The translations under genes and the position numbers were made by a program. A stretch of DNA of 64,000 nt from Monarcha castaneiventris obscurior (Eukaryota; Chordata; Aves; Passeriformes; Monarchidae). The DNA lies in the NCBI GenBank assembly GCA_026261815.1, contig JAMPIT010000493.1, positions 8,015,501 to 8,079,500 on the forward strand. Reading direction: 5' to 3'. The first letter of the stretch is position 1. Every line of letters begins with the position of its first letter. Of this stretch, positions 38,329 to 54,400 are shown in pieces. The notes below the pieces were generated by a model. That model did not search any database, was not told the origin of the DNA, and saw nothing but the letters and a program-made list of their open reading frames with translations.

Positions 38329-41300
38329 TCAAGCTCTTTTTTTCTCTAAAGTGTGCAAAATCTCCCAAAATAATTACAAACAAAAACTATGCTTAAGGAA
38401 ATCTTTCTCAGCTTGTAAAGCCAGGCAGTCAGGAGGCTATGGAAAGGGATGGGTGTCTGATTGGATATAAATGCACTTGGGTACCTAAACACTGGCACAA
38501 TTAAATAATCACGTACCACTTTTTCTCCCTATTTGAGGCAGTCGCATACTAATGGGGATGATTTTACGTAGGGCTTCTGCTCCATTTGCTGAAGTGCTGA
38601 AAAACAGTCTGGGAAGGGAAAACAGTGCCAGCTCAAGGTCACATGAAGTGAAGACTCCACATCAGCGTGTATCCTCTGGGCATCACCAGCACGAGGGCCC
38701 AGTCATGATGCAGAAGGATGAAGAACGACAATATTTAAGCAATGTAGGTAACACAAAGCAAATCACTGAATCCCAAATTCTTCACAAGCAATTGCCATTC
38801 CTTTGTTCCTCGTCATCTGGGTACCCCACTCCACACGAGATCTGATTCAGAGAAATGCTAAATATTTACCAGATTTCCAGTGCTAAAGTCAATGAGAACT
38901 GTATTTCCAATTCTACCCTGGAAAATCAAGCTCCAAGTGTTAAATACTCAAAAAAAGAAGAAGTGAGTATTTTCAACTATTATGTCTCAATACAGACTTT
39001 TGTCACTGGCAAAATTATAGAATTTGGTCATTTACAAAAATGTAATGAAAATAAATTGATTAATATTTAGTAAGCATTCAGACACTTTAGTGATAAGCAT
39101 CACTCAAAACCATGGTAGACACTGTTTCCAGCTTCAGGGATGACAAAAGACAAATAAAATTTCTCATGAAAACATGGTGTTCACACCAACCTCACCCACC
39201 CTTTCCAGGAACCAGTTTACGGAAAATATACTCAAAAGGCAGGCAAACCAAAACTATATGGGCAACAATAATTTGGCACCTCCTGATTCTAAGTGCCCTT
39301 CAACTTTTAAATCACAATTTTTATATCTGTCTATGTTGATACCAAAATTATAATTCCCTGCTGTTCTGGAATCTATGCAAAAGGGTACAGGCTACTGAAA
39401 TCTTTGCAGACAGGTGATAATGAAGTGAGGTGGCTCTGAGCACAGTGGCAGCTTGCAGATGTACTTCTTCCTGCGTGCGCTTTTATTTTGCGGTTAAATA
39501 AAAGCATTCAGCTTTCAGTTCTTATCTTTTCAACGTGTTATATTCACGCTACAGGAAACAAACATCAGTATTTTGACCCTGTGGGGTTTTTTTTCTGAAA
39601 ACAAGACATTAATACAGGGTAGAGCAAGCAACAGCAAAACTTCATTTTTTAAATTGGAGAAGCAGCAAAATTAATTTTGAAAGCTTCTTCGTTCACAGCT
39701 GAAAGGCTTTGTACAAAACTTCATCCTGGAGTGATATTTTCAGCTGTAATATAGGGGTTAGTAATGGAAATGCTGACAGGCCCATAATTATGGAAGCGGA
39801 GCGGGCACCACTATAAAGTATATCAGATAGGCAACTGCTTAAATTCAGTACAAGGTATCAAAAGATGTTCCTGTCTGTCCTCATTAAAGCAGCACTTGAA
39901 ATTCCTTTTAACCTCCGTGACTCAAACTATTAATTTGATGTTCAGAGGGACACATACACCAGGACTAATACTTGCATGAATACACCCCATTCTGTGCCTC
40001 AGACCAAATTGGTGGATCATCCTAAATGGTTAAGCTCATAGAAACTGGAAAAATAAATGGCAAGGATCAGAATATTTTACTTTACAGGTCACAAACTGAA
40101 GCCATGTAAAGTTACATAACAATGACACATTACTTCCTGTGTTCTATGAGATTTTGAAGCTTCTCTTTATATCCAGGTAAGTGATGACATATTTGTGTGC
40201 AATTCCACTTTCGGATACTGAGGGGAAAAAAGTGCCATCCCCTCTGTTCATTAGATCTTGTTTGACAGCCACCTCATATACTGGCATGAAATTCTTGATG
40301 CCTGCACAAATTCCATGCATGCAAAGGGAAGAAGATCAAGCCTGGAGGTCCAGGAGGGCAGCTGGGTGAGTAACATACTTATAGCCTGTATAGATTTTAA
40401 TTTATGTTGTTACTTTCATCAAAAACATTCACTGAATTGGTAGCATGATTATAATGTGCACAATATATTCTATTTCTGTAATATCAATTCTGAAACTTCA
40501 TCTGACAGCTGTCTGCTGTAACAATGTTCTTTTCTTCAACAGACACAGAAAGAGCAGCAGGAGGTTACCTTTGAATTATTTCCAACCATATACACTATAT
40601 CATGACTCCAACAAACTCACTCCTATTTCCTTCTCTGCATTCAGGTGCATGAAAACTACAGGAGTGAATTTACCTCTTTTGCATCTAGCCAGAAAATCAA
40701 ATTTTTGGGGCCAAGTTCTTCTGAACAAACCCCTTTTCAAGCATAAATAAATAATTCTAAAAAAAAGGTATGTGTTGCATTCTGTACAAATCTAGGTCTA
40801 CAGCTCTTATCAGGTAAGGGAAATAACAAATGTCACATTCCACAGAAGCTTGCCTCACTGGAAATGGGACTGATGGTGTTTTTGATGACTAGGTAGAGAA
40901 AGAAAACATCTCGCTGAACAGAAAGTACTTTCCCATGGAAAGCTGGAATAGTACTATTTTGAGTAATGCCCTACTTAAGCACAGGGACACCCTCACTGTG
41001 TCACTCACACAAACGTGATTTGCATGTTTTGATGGTTTGTACCTCTGCCTCAGACTACAGCAATGCCTTCTGCAAGATGATTCAGAAGATTATTATATTT
41101 GCATATTTCCCCCATTCCTGGCAGCAAAACCTTCCACGGGCCATCAATTCCAGGACTGCAGCCACTACAGGAGAGCACGAGCAGCAAAACAAAAAGGTCC
41201 CAACGTCTACTGATGTCATTCCTAATTGAATGTGGAGCACAACTGATGCTGCCAGGATTCCTGCACTTGTAGTCATGGGATGTTTTAATTTTCTGATGAG

Positions 41301-42985
41301 GAAAACACATTTTCTTCTGAGGCGGACAGGATTTCAGATATCAACAGAGGACAATGTAATTTTGTAGTTCCAGAACAAGGGGCCACATGAAGAAGATTTT
41401 TGACTATTAACTCACTTGCTGAAGTAGATAAGGCAGCAAAGCAACAAATGACAGAACAGAAAAATGTACTGGCTTACCAAGCCAGGCTCATCCCTCCTAG
41501 ATATCTACTGACCAGGAAAAACTTTGCTTCATCTTGTGCCATTTTGTCCATATAATATATCATTTAGCAAATCATCAGGTTTACAATTTTATTAGAAGTC
41601 CCTAGGAAACAGTTTAAATTTTCTAACATAATTTGGTCCTCTGGTAGCACAGTTAAAGGACACATAAATGTGAATGTCATATGTAAAAATGACTTGTAGT
41701 ACTTTGTGGGAGAGTAAGACAAAGCACTTTACTTAAAGCCAGCAGAGTTCTACAGAGTGCAGTTCAGGACAGAATTGTCTTACATGTCACACACAGCTCC
41801 TCATTCAATGAATTCTCTCTTAGGTTCATATTTTTGCATTCTCAATGCAAAAGAAGAGAAACTCCCACTGGCTGTGTGGAAGTGGACTAGAGAAGGGCAT
41901 TAATCTTTCTTACCAGCATATATAGGAATGCTGTCAATTAATTACAAGCGTATCAAATGCTTGACTGCAGATTGTGTACATGGTGTGCTTTTCACTTACT
42001 GATTTACAGTCAGTGCGAGGAGGTCAGAGCAAAAATGTAACTACAAATCAAAGTTAAACATGGACATGGAAATTTATCTCTGTTTCCAAGACGGACAGTT
42101 CTGTGTGTGTTAGGCATGAACCAGGGCTGTGGTGATGAAACAACAGCACAACAGTGTTTGCTCCTGGCAGTGACAAAGTGAGAAACCACTCCTGGAGCAC
42201 AGGACGCTGTTAGTTTAGATGCTGTGCAAGAGCTGCAAGAGCTAGGATCTAAAATAAAGCAAATGTTAACTCCTTTCAGCGATAAAACAATCAGAAGAGT
42301 TCACAGCTCCAAATGGAAAGCAGGGAACATGACATCCTGCCAACCAGCACTTGGCAAAACAACTTCTAATATAATATGCAAATACTGGTGCACTGACAAA
42401 TATTACTTGCAAAAAATATTAATAAGCTGCCTGAAATCCTAACTATTAGCATTATTGCTACCTCTGTGATTCTCTTTAACAGTCCCCAAATAGTCAATGA
42501 CGTAAAAGAATAAGAATTAAAAAAACAATCATCAAAAATCCTCTGCTGAAGTTTTGTGCTTACATGCAGTAAAGCAGATAGCCATGGTAAAAAAATCTCA
42601 GTTGGTATTCTAAAGATTGCATCTTTGCATTTAAAATTAATTCAGTTTGTTGTATTGGCATTTAATTATAATTCTATACTTCCACCAAGTACGACAGGAG
42701 TTGTATTAATTTGCTTTTCATATGCTTCTCATTTGCTACCATCTATTCAATATATTGAACAGAAAATCGAGAAAGAGCATATGAGAGTGGTTCCTATTAC
42801 TCAAAAAAAAAAAAAAAGTGTGTGAATAGCACAGCTTGGATGCATAAATACAGAGTGAAAGTTAAGACAGCTTTAGTGAGGAGAAGTCATGTGTTAATCT
42901 CCGTCTGAAGAGGTCAACAGGTACACAGCCAGAGCAGACCCAGCTGATACGGGGCAATTCAATATCAAAAGCCCATTTTGCCAAG

Positions 42986-43115
42986 GCCACAGAATCACAG
43001 AATATGCTGAGTTGGAAGGGGCCCACCAGGATCATCAAATCCAACTCTTAGCCCTGCACAGGACATACCCAAGAGTCACATCATGTGCCTGAGAGCACAT
43101 TGCCCCATGTTCTGA
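42986..43115 (-). mobile_element. CR1 LINE 3' end fragment
   Basis: Begins on the plus strand with CACAGAATCACAGAAT and continues GAGTTGGAAGGGGCCCACC, AGGATCATCAAATCCAACTC and CCCTGCACAGGACA. This is the reverse complement of a CR1 3' end, in the same sense as PITPNC1. It resembles the subfamily of the copy at 62.95-63.16 kb. Confidence 0.88.
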
Positions 43116-46100
43116 AAGAAACAAATTTGCCATAAGTCCTTGCATGGACAAATAATTGTTTACAAGTTGCAATAAAAAAGTAAAATACATAGACAAATAA
43201 TTTATAACACTGGAGAGAGGTCACCAGTTAAGTCCCAGAGGAATTTGTGCTGGCTCTGAAAGTGTTCCACACGTCATTAACGATGATTGTGGCAACTTAA
43301 GATAACTTGAACCCAACAAGGATGGAAAGCTACATTTTTGTAATTAACCTCCTACAAAAAGGATTTAAAAGAGGGAGTGGGAGGCATATTACACAGAGTA
43401 CAAAGAGAAAAAAGGAGAGAACACAGAGGATACAGTTACAGCGATCACTTGCAGCCTGCTAGGCTCAGAGAGCAACTCTTGATTAGATGAAAAGCTCAGT
43501 AACTTTATCTCCTTGACCTTAGTGGGAATGAACACCTGGGACACCAGCTTAAAATTCTTTAACCCAAATTCACCACAGGGTCACCTCAGCACTACAGATG
43601 GACGAGTTCAGGGATGAAAACTCAGGCTTCACCATGGTCTTCCACACACAGAGGAAGCAAAGAGCCCCCAGTTTCCTGCTGGTTAGACTGCATCAAACAG
43701 CTCTGGTAGTGCTTCTACCCCTGCAACACAGAGAGGTACAGCTGGGCCACAGGGCTGAACAGTGTGGAATTACAGAGAAACATCTCAGAAGGTCAGCTGA
43801 GAGGAAACCAGACCTCCCCTATTGGCAGTGCAGAATACAGGGAATACAGGACATGAGTCTTCAATCCTGGGCGAGTTATTTCTCGTTCTTATAAAAATGC
43901 AAGGCACATTCCAGTGCCATCCTGTCTTAAGGTAATGATTGATTTGTGGAGCTGTTCAGAATCTGCCTGAAAAGGATCCCATACTCAGGATGTCAGAATG
44001 GCTTTATGTCACCCACAGGTCTTTGCATTTTCATGACAGCCATTCCCCGAGCAGCTTCATTAGACAGATATGCTGAAACACTGGCTTCTGTCAAGAAACC
44101 TTTCACAGAAGAGTTTGAGTATTTTTTGAATTTATAAAAAATGCTAAAGATTTAACAGAAACAAACCCAGTAACTCTTTATTTCACCAGTATAAATGCAA
44201 AATATCAAGAAATAATCAATCTTTGAAGCCTAAGAAACTGTTTTAAACTAGCATCAATATGCAGGTATGCAAAATAGTAAGGAAAAAAGTCTACTGATGC
44301 TCTACTGATGCATTTTAGACTTTGATAATACAATTTTTATTTCTCTATTTTCTAGAATATCATAAGGAGATGTAGTGTACTAATTTGCTACAGAAAGGAC
44401 ACAAGGGACCAAATCTTCAGCTGACTTACTGAGGTGAACTTTATGTGTAAACTTGCAAAGTTTGCTGTGCCTCCGAAACAGTTTTTATTTAAATCTGACA
44501 CATGCAAACAATTTGCACACATAAATCAGTGGGGTGATGAAATGTTGATGGAGTTAAAAATCCTTTTTCTTTGAAACTCTTAACTGGAAGGTGTCAAAAG
44601 TCCAAAAGTAAAAGAAGGGTTTGCAAGATAAGACAGGAAAAAATGTACCTCAACAGCTCTGTCATTATTTTTATGTCAGTGATTGCATTATAAAATATTT
44701 AATCAGCAAATCTATTTCTTTTCCTACATGGTTTCCTTGTAATTCCAGTTTCCAAAAAATGGAAAATGCTTTTAAATGTCACCTGATGGAGCAAGTGAAT
44801 TCTATTGCTATAAACCTTTACTTCTTAAATTCTTTTCTCTGAAAAATGCCTCCTGTATCCTTCCTTGTTCCCTTACTTTTCACTTGTTTTCTTCTAACTG
44901 ACAAAATGGGTAAAAATGTTGTTTTAAATCAGGAGTCATGGATCATTTTCAGTGCAGTGTAATCTGGATTTAAGAAGCAAGGTACCAGAGAAATGAACAC
45001 TCTGTGCAGGAGGGGGGAGTATCAGGAACCACCCATCAACACCAAGATAAAAATTCATGCTACAATTTCACACAGAGAATCGTGACTGTTAAGAATGAAT
45101 ATTCATAGATAACTGCTTAAGAAAAGTGTGGAATAACCTGATATAAACTCAACAAAATGAAGCCTGGTAAAGCTTTCATAAACTTCAAGACCAAAGTCTG
45201 GTTTGTGGCTGATGAAGACCTTGCTGAAGCAGGAGCTTGACTCCAGACTCTTGCTCTTGTGCCCACACAGGTCACACTCATTAGGAGAGTGAGTTAGTGA
45301 TTTCCCAGGTAAATATCTATTTAGATGAGATTTAGGCAGCTCCAGGGCACCACAGGTTTGCACAAGGACTCTGAGACTTTCAGACTTGGCACCAGCACCA
45401 AAACAAAGCAGAGGTCCTACATCTCCAAAAAGAGCAGGTGAAAGGACAGCTGAGCAGGGAGAACTCAGAAAGGCCATTAAAAACCCAAGCTTGAGACTGA
45501 ATTTCCATTAGATCTGTGAATCCATGACATTGTTCTTAATACACATGATCTACTAATCTACATTAATCACCTTCAGCAATGCTTTTTTTATTTCCTTTGA
45601 TCAAAAACATCTTGCAACTCCATTTTTTTTTCCCTTAACTCACTGTTCTTGTCAAAGGTTTGGATTGGCTACAATGCTAAGTTCTCTTCTTCCCTTACCA
45701 TTAAATATGCATGAATACTTCAAAGCCTCATGCTTTACTGCATACTTACTGTTACATGGAAGTTCGTGAGTGGCCCTAGGGAATGTCCTCAGCTTTCCTG
45801 TAACAATAAACTCAATCAAGTGCTACCTATAACATAAGCCTAGAGAACTAAATTAGCTCACTTAATTTGCAAGTCTAACTTCCAAAATTGTGGAAAAGGC
45901 CTGCAAACAAAGACGTTAACAACCCGTGGAAAGGAATGCAATTGCTGGGAGCTTGTAAAAGGCCTTAAGGACCTCCTTGCAAAGCTTTAAGACGTTCTCT
46001 GACTCTTGGTCTTGTGTACAAAGCAAGTGACATTGGTTTAAATAACACAAATGATGCTAGCCAATGTAAACCAGCTTAAAACCAAAATATGACAAATCAT

Positions 46101-49100
46101 ACCATCCATGAAACACTGTTTTGCTTGGCTTTGCTTTACAACATGGTAAAATGTGAAAGGAAAATTGAGAAACAATCCTGAATGGAGTTAAAGAGAAAAC
46201 TAGAAAACTCTGTGTATGCACACATCTCCTCCTCCTGAGAATTCATTTTATATCCTATAGCTATAGGAAAAATTGGAGGACCCAATTAACCAAACTTAAT
46301 AAAGACCAAAGTCTGACAGCTGCTTCTAAAAAAGGTACAAAAATTGTCCACAGGAGACTGCTGTGCAGAACTCAGGCAACAAGCTCCACTCTGCACTTCA
46401 CTGCTCACACAACTGCACCAATTAGGCATCCTTGGTATGGTTCTATTAACATGTATTTTATAAATGCCTTTGATAATAACCACACTATCCTGACTGAAGT
46501 ATTTGCACCTGGTTACTTAATACTCCTGGGCATATGGCTTTTTGCAGTAAATAGAGAGTGTGAAATTATTTTGAATTATTTAATTTTCACGTCTTAGAAT
46601 ATTTTGGAGAGAAAAATCTGCAACACTTTTATTCCCCCAACCTAAATGTTAAGGATAATTTAGGATAGTATCGGTGTCCTTTTGCCTTTTTACTCTGAAG
46701 TATGGAAAAAATATATACGTATTCACATGGGAAAACATATATTTATATATTATGTGATTTATGTATGATGTATTATAGATATAATATTTAACTGACTCTA
46801 TTGGAGCTGACAGAATTTAATCAAAATCTATTCTTATGGTAGTGAGAGGGGAATGCTTTGAGTAGTTGTGCAAGTTGGATGTATCTTGCCCACATGGAAA
46901 ATCTGGAAAACTTCAGTGGCAAACCGAAGGCAATGAAGAGTTGAGATGAGGTAAAGGGCTGATGTGTGGAAATCACTAGCAAACAGCAATCGCTGCTCCT
47001 CAGATGCTGGTCAGGAATCAGAGCTTTACCCAGACTTCAGTTCCCAGAGGAAGGATGAGACACAGACCTCCTGCTACGCATCAGAGCAGCTCCTTCTCTC
47101 CTGCATGAGAACATTTGCTTCTGAAGTGGAGGATGCTCATTGATGGCCACTGACATTCCTTGGCCTGTCACAAGACAAATCACTCATGTTGTTTACTCCA
47201 GTCCTGGACACTGAAGACAAACTGGCATGTCTGAAAATGTCTTGGCAAAGAGGCAGGGGTAGAGGTATCTACATTTAACTTGTAATATGCTTGCAGCATG
47301 ATTAAATAAAAACATAACCACCTGTTACCCTTAATTCAGTGGGAGTATCTATTTTCAATTATAGCATTTACTATCCACCCTCAAGTATGGCAAGGAACAC
47401 CATGGCAACATAAACACAGTCGTGGCTGCTTGAGAAAGTTAAATTATAAATAGCAATGTATAGCCCATGAGGTCCTGGAAATAAACTAACTAATCCATAG
47501 GCATTTGTTACTATGACATAACATTTCCACTCAAATGCTGTTTGCCTCATCTTAAACTCCCTCAGAACAGATTTAGAAGTTCACCATCACTTGACTCCAA
47601 GCGAGTTCAAGTTCAGACTTGAAAAAAAAGCAGAGATAGTGGAGAAAATAAGCTATAGCAGAAGAGTGGAGAACAAATTAAAAACAAAAAAAAAATCCCC
47701 ATTTAGGCTTTATTCTGTTTCCACTGAAGTTAATGGGGAAAAAAAATCCCAAGATATCCCAAATGTGTAACAGAGTCCCCTTAATATAGACAAACATGTT
47801 TTTATACTGAATCATCCCTGAGGAGAAAAAAATAAAAAATAAAATAAGAAAAAAAAGAAAAAGAAACCGAGAAAACTGGGCTGAGTAGCAAACAGTTTAG
47901 AAATGCAAATAAACTTAGCAACCCTCTAAGACATTGGAGAGATTTTGGAACTTGGTGCTCTCTTTAGCTTCATTCTGGGAGAAAGATCCATGGTAACTGC
48001 GGGAATACAGGGATTCAAGCCCAAGCTGAGTACTCAAGAGGGAGCTGAATTATCAATTGTTCGAGTCTGCTGTGCAGTTCCTTATTCCCTGCAAAGCCCA
48101 GGCCAAGCAAGAGCAGCAGCTTTTTGCCAGCTGGCCACACGCCTGCTGGGGTTGGAGAGGCTTCCTTACTTCAGAGTGACCAAGGGCTCAAAAACGGGAA
48201 AAAGGAAAGGAAATCAAAGGCTCTATAAAACTAGGACTGAAAATTGGGAACAAGGAGGTAACTGAGAAGTCTGTGGTGTTAGGATAGCAAGAATTTCATT
48301 TGATGGAGGCTCACAGACATTACAGAGGTTTGATACAAATCTGGGGCCTTAATCTAAACATGTGAAAATGTCATTTAGGTTAGGCAAGAATAACAAAGAT
48401 TTAGAGTCATGAGCTTTGTCTCTTTCTTGTTGAGAACAACAGATCTGAGAAATTTACATTTTCTTTTCTTTTACAGCCATTGTTTAAGGTCCACTTTTGA
48501 TCAGACTGACAAAAATCTGTAATGGATCTCCTGAGATCAATGGAATTATTTCAGATTTGCACCATGCGGCTAAAATGGAATTTAAATTCTCAACATTTCT
48601 GTTCTAAAAATAAGTTGGTTTTTATCACACAAATTTGGTGAAATCTTGGCCTCTCTGACATCAGTGACAGTAGTGGTACTCATTGGTATTATTATGGTCT
48701 AATTTCCACTGAGTGATTTTCCGTTCATGCAGAGTGAAGCAAAACAAAAACTGCCCCACTGAAGGAAGATTTAAATCAATTTTATATCAAGTCTATGGGA
48801 TAAAAGAAGCTGGCAGGTTATGTAAGATTGTAATCATATGTATATTTCATGTGCTTAATTTGGCTTATTGAAAGTCATTGTACAATTAATTTATTAAATG
48901 AAAATATTACTTAGAGGTCTGCTAATTTGCACTTTCAAAGAAAACCCAACAAGATCAGAGAAGGAGCTGGATAAATTTGTCAAGCATCTTTCAGCAGATA
49001 AGATTATACATACTCAGATCAAGGTTTCAATGGGCCTGACAAGTGAGACTATTCAAAATTGTCTTGGTATGACCAGGAGAGATTCAAGCTTGGCATGGGT

Positions 49101-51406
49101 AAGAACTTCAATAGAATTATCATTGTCTTTACCTTTCTGATAAATACAATTTTTTGGTTAATGGTAGACTTCTGTATTTTGGGAGCCTTTCAAGTAAGAT
49201 GGTGACACTAGCACAAAAGCTTTTTTCAATAACTTTTATATAAAATAAGATCAAAAACCTGAAAGTATATTAAAAAATTAGTTGTGTTTGTCATCAGTGG
49301 CTGATTGTTAATCAGGCAATTGAGCAACAGTGTGTGTCACACTGGAGTGTCATTATCACACAATTATTTTCTCGTGCATTGCAGTAATATTTTTACAGAA
49401 AAAACCCTGAACACAGTCATTAATTGGTCAACACATTAAACCTAAGATGACATTTAGTGTGATGAAATGGAAAATAAGGCATTCTCAGCATGCTCACAGA
49501 AAACAATTCCCACAGAGCCTAAGTATTCCTAAATCACTTGGGCAAGACTAATCTTAGAACAGACACGTAAAAACTCCTAAATAAAGACCATGATTTTTCT
49601 GGAGAGCATATGAACAAGTCTTTTCCTAAATCCACAAACATTCATGTGTGTGACTCACATGACTCCTGGTGCTTTAAATTAAGTGTGTCTGCAAGTTATG
49701 GATGTGCTGGAGCTTGGAGGGTGCACTGCAAAACCAGCTTTGGAACTGCAAAAGAACAAAACTAATAGAACCCAAAACTGCTTCAGCATTTTCTAACCAC
49801 AAACAAGAAAAAGATGGAAGTTTTTTTTTTTCCCAAGAAGAGCCATTAAAATGTCATTCCTACAATTTAGCACCCTGCATTGTACTTTAGAAAATTAAAA
49901 ATAGCATTTTGATACATATCCAAGGATTCAAAATTGGCTGATCACTTATAACCAAAATTGGAAAGAAATTATGAACTTAGAAGGAGATAAACAAGACTAA
50001 TATAAACACAGGTGAAGTTCAAGTCTGGTTTCTCCCACCTGCAGACTGTAAATCCATCTGTTAACCCAACTTGAAATCTAAATTACCTTTTCTTCACTTC
50101 TTTTTAAACACAGTCAATAATCCCGGGGAGCACCTTTCTCCTTGCTTTTTAGATGCCTGCAGACATTGGCAATTACACTTAAATAAGTGCACAATATGCC
50201 TACACAGAGTTCTTCAGGCTGCACTGGAGGGCTCTCAGAGCAAATCTGAATGAAATGTCACTATTTGCTTTATTTTGGTATGAAGTCTCACAAAATCTAC
50301 TGCTGGTCATGATAAATGCTCTATGAACCAAAGAAGATAAAACAGAATGTAAGGAAAATTATAACTATGGGGGAAAAATTAAATTCCAGGTAAGTTTTCA
50401 ATTAATAAATATACAAAGGATTATTCCTTACCCACAATGACTGAGAATATTTAAAGGGTCTGCATGTGTGTATTATCCATCCCCATCCTCAGAGTATATA
50501 ATGGTTGCCTGTGTGTTAGGTTGGACAGCCAAGATGGAAAGCCTGTGTGGATTTTAGCATCCACAACTGACTCGCTTCCATAAGAACAGCCTGGGGAACA
50601 CATTTGTCAGCTCACCAGTCACACAGAAGAATTTAGTGAATGAATCATTGTTATAAACTATGGGTTTTCCATTATCTGACTAGGCAGCCTTTTGTACCCA
50701 AGAACATGATCTCTAACAGATTTTAACAATGCAAATGCCTATCAGACTCAAATGAATACTCATGAAGGAAAATATAAATTGTAACCTTTCCTAGTTATTA
50801 CAGAAATCTTTGTCTTCCTCTAATCTAAAGGGCTTTATAGACTTTAAGAGCTATACATCACCTAACTTTTTTATAACATATGCAGTCAAGCACATGAAAA
50901 TTGGTATAATTATATTATTTCTTACCTTAAAAGTATGAAGAATGAAGAAATTAAACAGACTGGACTACGGGAAAATGTATTTGACATATCAGAGCTATCA
51001 AACTTCAAGATGCCAATACAGACATCTACATTCATTATTAGGTACATAAACAGAAGTTCTCAGAATTTCAAAAGTGGTGATCATTCAACATCAACTCTTA
51101 CAGAGACTTCCTGTTCTCAGCAAGACAAAGTTCATTCCCAAAATAAAAAAAACCAGAAAGCTCGAAGTTTTAAAAGCCAGTATTGACATTCTGTGTTTTT
51201 CTCTCCCTGTTCTTTTGTTTCCAAACCTACATTATGCTTCAAAGACAAACACAGCTCATGGAGTTCTTGGTCCCATCAAGGCTCTGTAGAGGGCTTTAGC
51301 TAGAAAATGTGCTAAACCACCAACAGGCTGCATTTTCTTTTATGGAAAATGCAAAACTGGGCCTGTATTTTGCTAACAAAGCCCTCAAATCAAATGTCTG
51401 GTCTTA

Positions 51407-51475
51407 TTTGCTATATGTATATATAAGTGTGTATATATATATATACACACACACATACATACACACACATACACC
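51407..51475. repeat. TA/TG/CA dinucleotide microsatellite
   Basis: Alternating TATATG, TGTATATATATATATA and CACACACACATACATACAC runs form a compound dinucleotide tract with cruciform-type symmetry between TGTATA and TACACA segments. Confidence 0.85.
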
Positions 51476-54400
51476 TTGGAGAAAATAAGTGTTGACAGGG
51501 AAAGACAGAACGAGAGAGATAAAGAGAGAGGTATGTTAGAGTCTGGTGTTCCTTGGGTAATATCTAATGCTTTCCACTGAAAGATTTTTTTAATGATTTA
51601 CACTGGAGTCTGCAGAACAAAGATTGTCTTGTTTCTTTCACAGAGTTATACTGAAATATGCAAACAGGAGAAAAGGAGAAAATTGCATATTTTTGGATTT
51701 CTATTTGCAGTGGTGATCAGTGAAGATTTGACATCTGCTCTGCATTGCTGTACTTTTACAGCTGACCACAACTAACATAAGAAGGCCAAACTAAAGCAAG
51801 GTGTTTATTTTTTCCCATGCTAAAAACCAGCTCTCACTTTCATCTGTTCCTTCTTGCAACTAGACTGTGCAGCAGAAGAAAATTCAATAGATATTCTTCC
51901 TTGGTACTAATCGTTAATTTCTGGTGCTTTCTCTCATGGGTTTTGTCTGTTACAATGATTCTTCCCAGGCCATAAGATTTAAGGTGAATTTAAGGTCACA
52001 CTGCATGTAGCAAAGGCCTTGTGAGGGGAGTAGACATGACCACCCACCAAAGACCACACCAACCCCTTTGCTGACAAGAGACTTACACAAGGAATTATTT
52101 TGAAGGGTAAAAAGATGCTCAGAATAAAGAGGCTTTCTAGCTCAATAATTAACTCTGAATCCTCCTCAGACAAACGTGTCAGTGCCTCCACTGTATTAAC
52201 TGCAAAAGGCAGGTGAGGCTGGTGATATTCTTAGAAGGCATCTCCTGACAGAATGATTAACTACAGCAAAAGGCCCTTTATGTTTCACAGCAATTCACTA
52301 TCTTGTAAAGGAATTGGTGTAAGATGCATTAGAGCTGTTGATAGCTTAAATTAAAATTGCACAAGAAGCCTCTGTTTCTGCTGGACAACCTCAGCTCAAA
52401 AATGCCAGATAAACATTTTCTGCAGAGGTCATGGACATGACATGGTCCAACTATGATTTCATTTACAAGTAATTAAAATAATTTTGATAAGATGACTTCA
52501 CTTAAGTTTGTTTATAGTCCTCTTGCTTATGACCAACATACTGCTTTTACAGGTGTTCCATACATGTATATATTCCTGAAAATATGTTCTGTGGTTATAG
52601 TTGGGAAATGAAGGAAATGCACATAGCTGACCATTATTTAATCTATCTGTATTAATTGCAGGATGAGTAGATGTAGTTTGCCCTGCAGCAGATCACTGTA
52701 CTTTAGAAAAAAATGATTTTACACTTCATACCCTACTAAAGGCTTTGCTGTACTACATACATATAGTAATGTCCAAATATTGTAACACCTGCTGACTCTC
52801 AGGGCGTAACAACACGTTCTCAAATGCTTTCAATGAGCTTTAAATCTGTCTGAATAAAACATGTTATAACAGATACCCTTTGTACACAAAATGGGAGACT
52901 ACTAAATTTTTTAAAGAAGTGTACACAAGATTCAGAGAATCCAAATAGTGTTTACACAGATGTTATTGAAATAATTTTATGTAAATGATCCACACTGGGA
53001 GAATTCATAATGTTTGAAACAAGAACTAAACAATGGATATTTTTATAAAGGAGCAATGATAACACCTCTAAAATCAGAATTTATTAATGCTGAAAGGACT
53101 TTTTGTTGAAAAACCATGATCTACATTTACGGACATTTTGCAGGTCTCTGCTTGTTTGTATTCATGACAATACAGCTGTTCCTCCACACCTCATGCAGGC
53201 AGTGCTCCCCACACATCCAACTTGGCTTTTATTTAAAACACAGAGTGGAAATGATTCCACCAGCCTCAGCAGAGAGAATCTTAGTTGAAATAAAGAACAA
53301 AGTAAAGAAAAACCTGTTAGGACCTTCGGTACTGGCCATGCACGTACAGTTCAGAACTAACAGAAACCTTAATGGTCATCCTTATTTCCAAGGAAAAAAC
53401 CCTATGACTCCTGTAGTTTATTTGTTGTTTAGCTTTCAAATTTACACAAGCCAGCTTCACATCACTCATAGCATTTTACAGCAGTAACAACTCCATTTTC
53501 AACAGGATCCAGCAAAAATGTCTTTCCATCTATTTCCCTAAAGAATAATCACTTTCCACACAAATCAGGAATTTCACTATACTTTGCCTTTTCTAGAAGA
53601 GTTCTGTACCATGTTAACCGATCACATTTGGTTTACATTTTCAGATAAAGGTATCTCAGAAGCACAAAACCATGTAATCCTTCCTGTGAAAAATTGTGGA
53701 ATTCTGATTTGCAATGAGATCTAAGCCTGAGAATTTTTTAGCATCTCTGCTCTTTCAATTGCTTGGTGCTCTTTTCACTTGCTTAGGAATGTATTTTTTT
53801 ATCTGATGATATTTAAAACCCACAATGCAGCCTCTTATAATATTCTCTCATATGACGTAACAAGCTATTTGTAAGAATGAACTAACACACGAAAATGCAA
53901 GGGGAAAAATAACCAAGCAGCAGGCTCATTTATTAATTACAGCTGGAATGAAGACTGGTAACATATCCTATGGAATTACTGGAACAGATTTTACTTGCTT
54001 TATAGACTAATGCAAAGAAATGGCTTTTTCTAATTTATAAGGTCTCGATGTTAACAGAAGGATTGAATTTGCCAAAAGTACCACAAATGAGGTAAAGAAT
54101 GACTTCCCATTGGCAATCATATTGGTTTTGTCAACCAACAGTTCCATCCTGACCTTACTTGCAAAGTTCTTACAGCAGTTATTATTTTGCTTAGCAGTTA
54201 ACACAGTGCTTCCTTTCTCAAATTATTTTAAAACTGATCAGGCAGCTTGTGACTATGCACATGTAACAGACCTAAACAGCTGTCAAAAATTCCATTTACT
54301 GAGGAAGCCTCAGAATTGTAGTGTGTTGCCACTGCATCTCAGCAAGAACTCTTGGAACAACCCATCTTTCCTGGTGCTTATGGACAAGAAACAAATATAC

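Noticed and set aside
44290..44313. Tandem TCTACTGATGC repeat (two units)
   Set aside because: Only two short units, with no sign of a larger array or function.
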